DNA of 64,000 bases from Siderastrea radians (taxonomy: Eukaryota > Cnidaria > Anthozoa > Scleractinia > Rhizangiidae). Each line of letters starts with the position of its first letter. Position 1 is the stretch's first letter. The translations under genes and the position numbers were made by a program. A model generated the notes under the pieces. That model had not been told where the DNA came from. It was given only the letters and a program-made list of their open reading frames with translations, and did no database searches. The stretch is from assembly GCA_964017195.1 (NCBI GenBank), contig OZ024887.1, forward strand, positions 67,012,228 through 67,076,227. The letters run 5' to 3'. Shown piece after piece: positions 61,401 through 64,000 of the stretch.

Positions 61401-63944
61401 TGACTATGAAAATCACGACTATGCCGGTATTGTTGCCTCGGATAGCGCCGCATAAATCAGATTATGCTGTTACATCATCTTTGTTTTATTATTCGAAATA
61501 GCATTTTAGAGTGCGAATTAGCGAATATTTTGACGCACCAAAACGAGTGCTAAGATGACACGTTATCACATGGCCTGTACTACCTTGCGAGCACTGCTTT
61601 TTTTTACGCCCGTGACAGGTCATCGACAAACAAGCGAGGCCACTTCCGGTTAAAAGATAACGTAAAATCGTAAAATATGGCATGCTTAAAATATGGCCTT
61701 TATTTACTTCCGGTGATTTTCTGAAGTGATCGGGTGGTCGCTAATTATTCTCCTCTTGCAGGACCGACCTTTCTACGGTATAAAAAGGTAAGGATGGTGA
61801 TACTATTAACCCCTTCTAGCTAATTTTAGCTCATTGTAGCTTTTTGTAGGTCATTGTAGCTCATTGTAGGTCGTTCAAGCTCATTGTAGCTCATTGTAAC
61901 TCATTGTAGCTCATTGTAGGTAATTGTGGTTGATCGCTGTAGCTCATTGTGGCTCATTGTAGCTCATTGTAGCTCATTGTAGATCATTGTAGCTCATTGT
62001 AGGTCATTGTAGATCATTGTAGGTCATTGTAGATCATTGTAGCTCATTCCTTCTTTTAGTAAAAAACGACACCGTCTTGTTTAGTTGGTTCAAGAATGTC
62101 TTTCGGTCGCACTAAGTGAGACCTAAGAGTTGTGTCTGATTTGAAGACGGTGCGTACGCCTTGTTGTTGTAGGCAGCGGCGAAGAACCTCTGATACACCT
62201 TTTATGTAGGGTAGAACCGCAGTAGATTTAAATTCCTGCGTAGGTTCTTTGTTGGCTGATGGTCTTGTTGTTTTTGTTAGCTTACGTACAAATGAAGAAG
62301 GATATCCGTTCGAAACAAGTACCGATGATAAATGTTTCTTTTCTTCAGAGATAGCTGCATGATGGTTTTGATGTGAGGTGTTTGGCTCGGTCGTATAGAC
62401 ACTTAACAATACCACGTTTCACTGACTGAGGATGGTGTGAATCATAGGCTAGGTATTGGTCAGTGTGGGTGGGCTTTCTGTAAAACAGTGGTGGTGAGAA
62501 GACTGTTTGAATCCCTTGGGGATCCCTGAGGGGCCGTGATGATAAGTTAATAAGCCATTTATTTTTGTCGACTCGAGGTGTTTGGTCAACATGAGGTGTT
62601 TTAGAAACAGAAGCCTGTTTCTCTTCTACAAGTTTCAGAAACTTGCGTTGTTGCCGATCTCTTGTGGCAGTAAATACTCTTTGGGTATTACTCTGATCTT
62701 TTCAAGTATTTCACTGGCCTCGTCTGCCGTGAGGGCGGCTGTTATGTCCCTGGCAGTGGATTCAGTTTCTCTTTTCGCATCTCCCTTAGCTCTCTGAGTG
62801 AGTCGTATTCTCTCCCTAAGGAACCTCATAGAGGTACACACGTAGGGTCAAATGTAGGGTACACACGTAGGGTCAAAGAGGCTATCCATATAAGACTTCA
62901 TCCTAATAACATCAATAGAGATAGTGGAATCGAAATTCCTGAAGCTTGGATACCTACGATCAGAAAACACAACAGCCGACCAACCACAAAGCGGATCTGT
63001 GAGGGAACAACATCCAACAGTTGGAATAATAATCAGGATCGAAATGCACCAGTAGCAGCGAACCATCATGCTACAAATAGCGACACGTAAACAATCGACC
63101 TCATCGCCTGAAGAAGACTAGCAGTATTGGAGTCGAAACGTCGCGATCAACAACTCTAAGCGATTCCATCGTGAGACAAACGAATAAACGTTCATCTTAC
63201 TTGTAGAGACTTGTTTCCATGTTTCGGAAACCTCCGCTTTTTCTTTTAAATACTTGACGTGAGTTCGAAGGCTAAACATTTTTACTAAAATCTACTTTTA
63301 TGCCCATTTTTCCCGTCCACGCCTACTAAACGATAAAATCTCCATAATTATTCAAATTTTTTCATTGGAGGCACTGTTTTTCCCCTGGTGTATTTACGAT
63401 CGGTTTTGATAACTAACAGAAAAGCCAAGTAAGGAGACAACAAAACGGCTGGAAAGCTCAAAAGTTCTATCAGAATGACAAGTTTGATTTCTGGACCCCC
63501 TGCCACAAAATCAAATTTGATCAACTGTAATCAACTCCCTTGCAATCACTGCACTTCATACCAAAACGTCTTGTTCTGTTTGTATAAAATTGTTCTGTAA
63601 AATCTTTTTTATCCATTTTAGTGGTATGTTTAGATGCATTTAGCTATACAACATGAAAATTAGGTGTGACATTTCAACATTTTGGCAGAACAGTGTACCT
63701 TTAATAAGAAAATACAGAATTTACCACTGTACCCACCTCAAAAGAGTTCTGTTCATACTTTCTTCCTTCAGGAGGAGCTAGACTGCTAGGAAGTGTCATA
63801 TAGGACAGATAAACAGGTGATGACACGTAAATACTGGGTAGTAGATTGCTGACTGTTGTGGCTTTGTACTTGAAGACTAGAGACTGACCACGAAGCAGTC
63901 CATTTGCCTGGTACACAAGGACCTTTGTGTTTGGATTATTGTAC
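31589..63944 (-). CDS. EVC2: Limbin (EVC2)-like ciliary membrane protein, 34 exons, 5' end outside window
   Basis: The model joins 34 exons with GT-AG (one GC-AG) borders and unbroken phase: 4,720 nt, 1,572 residues, ending in TAG at 31589. EVC2 is a single-pass protein that pairs with EVC at the EvC zone just above the ciliary transition zone and relays Smoothened signals in the Hedgehog pathway. Evidence for EVC2: an ectodomain, one membrane helix (exon 53359-53228), then about 1,000 residues of charged coiled coil. Just inside the membrane TLDADLETQRQ corresponds to the vertebrate segment with ADADLEACRTQ; KLHQKL is shared mid-tail; near the end VLKFLFPT..SSNEIDELLSK parallels vertebrate VVLPTASQPQLLALLDS (from memory, no alignment run). 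Vertebrate EVC2 is about 1,300 residues in total. The first exon here begins in mid-codon, so more N-terminal exons lie beyond 64000. Part entries below give the exons. Confidence 0.85.
36432..43708 (-). CDS. EVC2: EVC2 distal coiled-coil exons (thirteen)
   Basis: Exons 43708-43636, 43088-43000, 42840-42738, 42043-41934, 41219-41122, 40770-40678, 40579-40471, 40121-39996, 39861-39760, 38967-38842, 37488-37435, 37296-37231 and 36626-36432, all phase-compatible. The translation is nearly continuous charged helix (for example ISEKQKLLERQRQEIEE, KQRAFLEKKMQEEQVE). A recurring element resembling SExEKxxIxxxHxxxLA appears in the exons at 42043, 40770 and 40121 and again in the proximal exon at 46194, suggesting internal repeats. 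Exon 38967 breaks the pattern with GLIDELDSNGTFQDPE. Many tiny exons (54-126 nt) are divided by repeat-filled introns. Confidence 0.82.
36681..36914. mobile_element. Palindromic MITE, same family as 31140
   Basis: 234 bp in an EVC2 intron. It starts TAGACTGCGAGTAG and ends CTACTTGTAGTCTA, with long inner inverted arms (CGAAATACACAC, ACGCGCGCGTGG-like, GGGGAGCGCC). The flanks GTGCTCTTC and GTACTCTAT agree at 6 of 9 positions, consistent with an aged 9-bp target duplication. Shares the TAGACTGC terminus with the element at 31140. Confidence 0.8.
37637..38061. mobile_element. Foldback element with GAGTACGA-rich ends
   Basis: The left end (CTACGAGTACAAG then GACGAGTACGACTTT) is the inverse of the right end (AAGTCGTAGTCGTACTC then CTCGTACTCGTAG). 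The interior has a run of 14 C at 37779-37792 and poly(A)-like tracts. It lies in the EVC2 intron between 38842 and 37488. No coding function; frames across it are spurious. Confidence 0.7.
38107..38133 (+). pseudogene. tRNA-like A-box fragment
   Basis: CCCAGTAGCTCAGTGGTTAGAGC is the 5' half of a tRNA-type promoter; no B box follows. Truncated SINE head. Confidence 0.4.
38184..38665. mobile_element. 482-bp TIR element with C-rich minisatellite end
   Basis: Terminal inverted repeats of about 27 bp (left GCGCCGATCAATTCGAAAG then TTCAACAT; right is the inverse with two changes) followed inward by C-rich or G-rich tracts. The left side has three units of CCCCCCCGGGCAA. The repeat unit CAAATGCCC/CAAATTCCC recurs inside. 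Non-autonomous; lies in an EVC2 intron. Confidence 0.75.
39349..39366. repeat. Run of 18 C followed by (CA)n
   Basis: Homopolymer of 18 cytosines followed by ACACACACAC in an EVC2 intron. Quadruplex-prone on the minus strand, which is the transcribed pre-mRNA sense strand. Confidence 0.95.
41314..41504. mobile_element. 191-bp palindrome with hammerhead-like cores, Penelope-terminus type
   Basis: A near-perfect inverted repeat centred at about 41409. Both strands read CTGATGA, then a GAC...GTC stem flank, then GAAACGTC, the arrangement of hammerhead ribozymes found in Penelope-like element ends, here joined tail to tail. Outer arms AATTACGACCG and GGTGAGTGTAG are mirrored on the right. No coding sequence. 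Helix I cannot form properly across the palindrome centre, so activity is doubtful. Confidence 0.65.
42324..42396. repeat. Tandem duplication, 37-bp period
   Basis: TCGCGTGCCACAGGCCCTCC with the following CACACCACAGGAGCTTA is repeated once with two changes, in an EVC2 intron. Confidence 0.85.
43412..43569. mobile_element. Near-perfect palindromic MITE with 9-bp target duplication
   Basis: 158 bp starting TAGCCTGTTCC and ending GGAACAGGCTA; the whole element folds as one hairpin of GAGCGAAAAATA-type units with a short loop. It is flanked by a perfect 9-bp duplication, GATACGACT, at 43403-43411 and 43570-43578. MULE-type by duplication size. Near-identity of the arms suggests a recent insertion into the EVC2 intron. 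Confidence 0.92.
43943..44528. mobile_element. 586-bp TIR element (Tc1/mariner-like MITE?)
   Basis: The left end TACAGCTATTTCAA then CGTTGTC is mirrored on the right by GACAACGTTAATTGAAAT then AGCTGTA; inner blocks GCGACAAGACCG and CGGTCTTGTCGC are also inverted. TA at each border fits a TA target site, but other classes are possible. No coding content. Confidence 0.7.
44883..44924. repeat. (ATCA)n microsatellite
   Basis: About ten tetranucleotide units in an EVC2 intron, close to the 3' end of the exon at 45132-44973. Confidence 0.95.
44973..51581 (-). CDS. EVC2: EVC2 juxtamembrane and first coiled-coil exons (nine)
   Basis: Exons 51581-51520, 50047-49970, 49085-48950, 48639-48532, 47619-47539, 47063-46950, 46194-45970, 45664-45585 and 45132-44973. 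The exon at 49085 carries the EVC2 signature TLDADLETQRQNMFVKAIK; following exons are Lys/Glu/Gln-rich heptads. The 225-nt exon at 46194 contains LNEEQANAIIQDHLANMAA. The exon at 45132 has LYLERYRKEVEAVNSKLD and EQKLHQKLTALKQRK, matching the KLHQKL block of vertebrate limbin. The border of exon 45664 (GTCAG/GTGCAA) was chosen over an earlier GT because only it keeps phase with the next exon. The first exon (51581) is the least certain; several AG acceptors lie upstream. Confidence 0.8.
47914..48027. repeat. Compound microsatellite (ATT)n(ATC)n(ATT)n(ATTT)n
   Basis: 114 bp of three- and four-base units with clean phase changes, in an EVC2 intron, followed 40 bases later by a tRNA-like sequence. 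The pairing may represent the 3' microsatellite tail of an adjoining retroposon, though the order would be reversed. Confidence 0.95.
48069..48145 (+). pseudogene. tRNA-like sequence with Pol III terminator (SINE head or tRNA gene)
   Basis: The A box (GAGCTCAGTGG), a perfect T arm and B box (GGGTTCGAAACCC) and a near-complete acceptor stem (GGCTTGA with TCAAGGC, one mismatch) are followed by eight T, a Pol III stop. The anticodon stem does not pair in the normal register (GCTGCATCGCAGGGTAAT), so I call it tRNA-derived rather than a working tRNA. Confidence 0.6.
49461..49732 (-). mobile_element. Solo LTR (272 bp), minus orientation
   Basis: Begins TGTAACG and ends CGTTACA (TG...CA termini inside a 7-bp inverted repeat), flanked by the direct repeat AATA at 49457-49460 and 49733-49736. 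On the minus strand it has a TATAAAAGG box (49593-49601) and, about 80 bases later, an AATAAA signal (49517-49522), the order expected of an LTR promoter and terminator. No internal retroelement sequence adjoins it, so it is a recombined solo LTR, in the same orientation as EVC2. Confidence 0.75.
50291..51030. repeat. Dispersed direct duplication with CAA/CAG-rich spacer
   Basis: Segments at about 50291-50425 and 50900-51030 are diverged direct copies (shared blocks include TTTTAA.AAATTCG, ATCCTTT.CAAAT, GCCAAG, TCTGATG.CCAAACAA). Each is followed by CAACAACAG-type repeats. The 50640-50860 spacer is also CAA/CAG-rich. Non-coding. Confidence 0.6.
52591..52733. mobile_element. 143-bp foldback MITE, TAG...CTA family
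   Basis: Starts TAGCCTGCGTAG and ends CTACGCAGGCTA with inverted arms (GGCGT and ACGCC inside). The flanks AGGCCTT and AGGCTTT look like an imperfect target duplication. Same terminal trinucleotides and size range as the elements at 31140, 36681 and 43412. Confidence 0.75.
53228..53359 (-). CDS. EVC2: EVC2 transmembrane exon
   Basis: A 44-codon, phase-0 exon. PRKVFGY leads into a hydrophobic stretch of about 24 residues (FALGVFLGLLVGG then VIAAILVLVII), followed by the stop-transfer KCCDKGK. Gly-rich packing faces and the two Cys right after the helix (possible palmitoylation) are visible. It sets the topology: N-terminal part outside, coiled coils inside. Borders CTTGCAG/CCC and ATG/GTAAGT. 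Confidence 0.9.
53729..53782. repeat. 30-bp direct repeat
   Basis: ATTAATTATCGATTGTAACG followed by TAAT occurs at 53729 and 53759, in the EVC2 intron next to the exon at 53899-53822. Confidence 0.85.
53822..63944 (-). CDS. EVC2: EVC2 ectodomain exons (seven)
   Basis: Exons 63944-63737, 59338-58695, 57156-56796, 55756-55543, 55185-55133, 54464-54414 and 53899-53822 encode 536 extracellular residues. The 644-nt exon holds two segments of DUF11 type: FDAGDRVQYDLTLKNVDQS and LQAGDPVNFTLHLQFPE, the pattern of Ig-like beta sandwiches. The next exon has a third related stretch (ATLHVTFGLVENLPGSGPND). Two RKR/KR dibasic sites occur (RRKRD, RVKRS). N-glycosylation sequons include NATS, NLTT and NTT. 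The membrane-proximal part, VGETTSFIYVARFKVEEK through IPAEVAWKS, resembles the short vertebrate EVC2 ectodomain; the rest is an extension. The intron after 55543 uses a GC donor. The 4.4-kb first intron holds a Penelope element. Confidence 0.82.
55321..55401. repeat. (ATC)27 microsatellite
   Basis: 81 bp of uninterrupted ATC. Reads as poly-His, poly-Asp or poly-Met depending on frame, all artefacts. Lies in the short EVC2 intron between exons 55543 and 55185. Confidence 0.98.
57294..57776. repeat. 24-bp minisatellite, about 20 copies
   Basis: Unit GGGTATCCGAGTACCCCTGT followed by CTCC, with point variants (TCTGAG, TCCAAG, TCGCC). Each unit contains a GGGTA/TACCC hairpin. Because 24 is a multiple of three and the unit lacks stops, long open frames appear on both strands (octapeptides such as SGYPSTPV and GDRGTRIP). 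It sits inside the EVC2 intron between 58695 and 57156 and has no splice or start support, so I do not call it a gene. Confidence 0.95.
58043..58485. mobile_element. 443-bp MITE with TACCGTAAACT termini
   Basis: Left end TACCGTAAACTACCGCTTA, right end imperfect inverse (CTGCAGTTTACGGTA); subterminal blocks of TTATAAGCCC repeat five or more times on both sides, in inverted and direct forms. This type of sequence is widespread in invertebrate genomes. Target duplication not resolved. EVC2 intron. Confidence 0.75.
59691..59739 (-). ncRNA. Hammerhead-like ribozyme motif, Penelope 3' end
   Basis: Minus strand: helix I strand TCATCGC, then CTGATGA, a stem GACT...AGTC, then GAAAC GTC, then GCGATGA, which pairs with the first strand over 7 bp. 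This is the type I hammerhead layout with a two-base-pair helix III, as described for Penelope elements. One extra A sits between CTGATGA and helix II. Self-cleavage would fall after GTC; it is not proven. Confidence 0.6.
59755..60176 (-). pseudogene. GIY-YIG endonuclease domain of the Penelope element
   Basis: Minus-strand translation begins YKIPCECGKVYIGETGRAMQ and continues through DRIKEHDRDIRLAR and SEHANETGHLPIW, diagnostic of the Penelope GIY-YIG nuclease that nicks target DNA, then a basic tail ending ANHHATNSGT and stop. An in-frame TGA at 59983-59981 (after RDPH) breaks it. Its upstream part is cut off by the nested element. Confidence 0.85.
60184..62060. mobile_element. 1.9-kb element with 0.4-kb inverted repeats made of a 10-bp minisatellite
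   Basis: The ends ACTAAAAGAAGG and CCTTCTTTTAGT are inverted. Just inside, CTACAATGAS-type 10-bp units repeat about 22 times on the left (60199-60425), and the mirror image occupies 61815-62045. Inverted similarity goes on to about 60600 and 61635 (CCGGAAGTGGCCTCG and its inverse). The central 1 kb is AT-rich, non-coding and single-copy. TA on both borders allows a TA target site. It splits the Penelope ORF between linker and endonuclease. Non-autonomous DNA transposon; family unknown to me. Confidence 0.85.
62056..62841 (-). pseudogene. Penelope ORF remains (N-terminus and linker), RT core deleted
   Basis: From 62841 the minus strand reads RFLRERIRLTQRAKGDAKR, then EASEILEKIRVIPKEYLLPQ, then (after a frame change) HVDQTPRVDKNKWLINLSSR, typical of the Penelope N-terminal region. 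Near 62525 it jumps to TVFSPPLFYRKPTHTDQYLA and then KGVSEVLRRCLQQQGVRTVF and LRSHLVRPKD, the region just before the endonuclease. The several hundred codons between, including the catalytic YxDD of reverse transcriptase, are absent. Confidence 0.75.
62850..63200 (+). mobile_element. Inverted copy of the Penelope 3' end
   Basis: Plus-strand translation TRRVKEAIHIRLHPNNINRD through ANHHATNSDT and stop repeats the last 100 or so codons of the endonuclease at 59985-59755, in opposite orientation and slightly diverged. The 18-bp sequence TACACACGTAGGGTCAAA is doubled at the junction (62834-62874). Confidence 0.85.
63101..63148 (+). ncRNA. Second hammerhead-like motif, inverted Penelope copy
   Basis: Same layout as the minus-strand motif: TCATCGC, CTGAAGA (position 7 is variable in hammerheads), GACT...AGTC stem, GAAAC GTC, then GCGATCA with one helix I mismatch. 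Core residues are kept. Confidence 0.5.
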
Positions 63945-64000
63945 CTGTAATAAAGGAATAGTGTTTAAAAAGATGGGATGGGATAAGATGAGATGAGATG

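Larger units (their letters stand above)
59610..63200 (-). mobile_element. Penelope-like element with inverted 5' copy and 12-bp target duplication
   Basis: Bounded by the perfect direct repeat TTGTAGAGACTT (59598-59609 and 63201-63212). Reading the minus strand: an inverted 3'-end copy (63200-62850), then N-terminal ORF remains from 62841, then linker, then the GIY-YIG endonuclease (60176-59755) and the 3' terminus with a hammerhead-like motif. The reverse-transcriptase core is missing. A separate 1.9-kb element interrupts it at 60184-62060. Penelope elements move by target-primed reverse transcription and often carry partial inverted or tandem copies. It lies in the EVC2 intron between 63737 and 59338, in the sense orientation of the gene. 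Inactive (deleted, stop-bearing, interrupted). Confidence 0.85.

Noticed and set aside
61170..61683. Minus-strand ORFs in the core of the nested TIR element as a transposase
   Set aside because: Both are under 70 codons, with no catalytic motif; the element appears non-autonomous.

Overview
The window is eukaryotic and reads as an anthozoan cnidarian, most likely a stony coral. It is AT-rich, with small intron-split genes, intronless rhodopsin-family GPCRs of cnidarian type, an NK6-class homeobox gene, and many short inverted-repeat elements and Penelope-like retroelement (PLE) remnants. Species cannot be fixed from the sequence alone. No bacterial-style operons, CRISPR arrays or rRNA genes are visible.

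Layout. 0.5-1.6 kb: an intronless melatonin-receptor-like GPCR (-). 8.4-10.0 kb: a two-exon Nkx6 homeobox gene (-), flanked by several kb without recognisable genes. 15.9-22.2 kb: two close GPCR paralogs in divergent orientation (16 kb -, 21 kb +); the 5' flank of the second is itself tandemly duplicated. 24.6-25.3 kb: four copies of a 171-bp satellite. 27.7-28.3 kb: a candidate two-exon small gene (+) of unknown function. 31.6 kb to the right edge: one very large gene on the minus strand. I reconstructed 34 phase-compatible exons encoding the C-terminal 1,572 residues of a single-pass membrane protein that I identify as limbin (EVC2), a Hedgehog-pathway protein of the ciliary EvC zone. Its ectodomain is much longer than that of vertebrate EVC2 and carries DUF11-like beta-sandwich repeats. 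Its 5' end lies beyond base 64000.

The EVC2 introns act as a trap for mobile DNA. They hold palindromic MITEs with TAG...CTA ends and 9-bp target duplications, a solo LTR with TATA box and poly(A) signal, TIR elements, a 24-bp minisatellite open in several reading frames, and microsatellites. The most complex insertion is a 3.6-kb PLE (59610-63200) with a perfect 12-bp target duplication, an inverted copy of its own 3' end at its 5' side, hammerhead-ribozyme-like motifs in both ends, a deleted reverse-transcriptase core and a nested 1.9-kb element whose long terminal inverted repeats are built from a 10-bp minisatellite.

Functionally, Nkx6 (a developmental transcription factor) and EVC2 (ciliary Hedgehog signalling) are independent genes. 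Nothing in the window links them or the GPCRs into one pathway. Exon boundaries were read by eye from splice consensus and reading-frame phase. No alignment or expression data were available.
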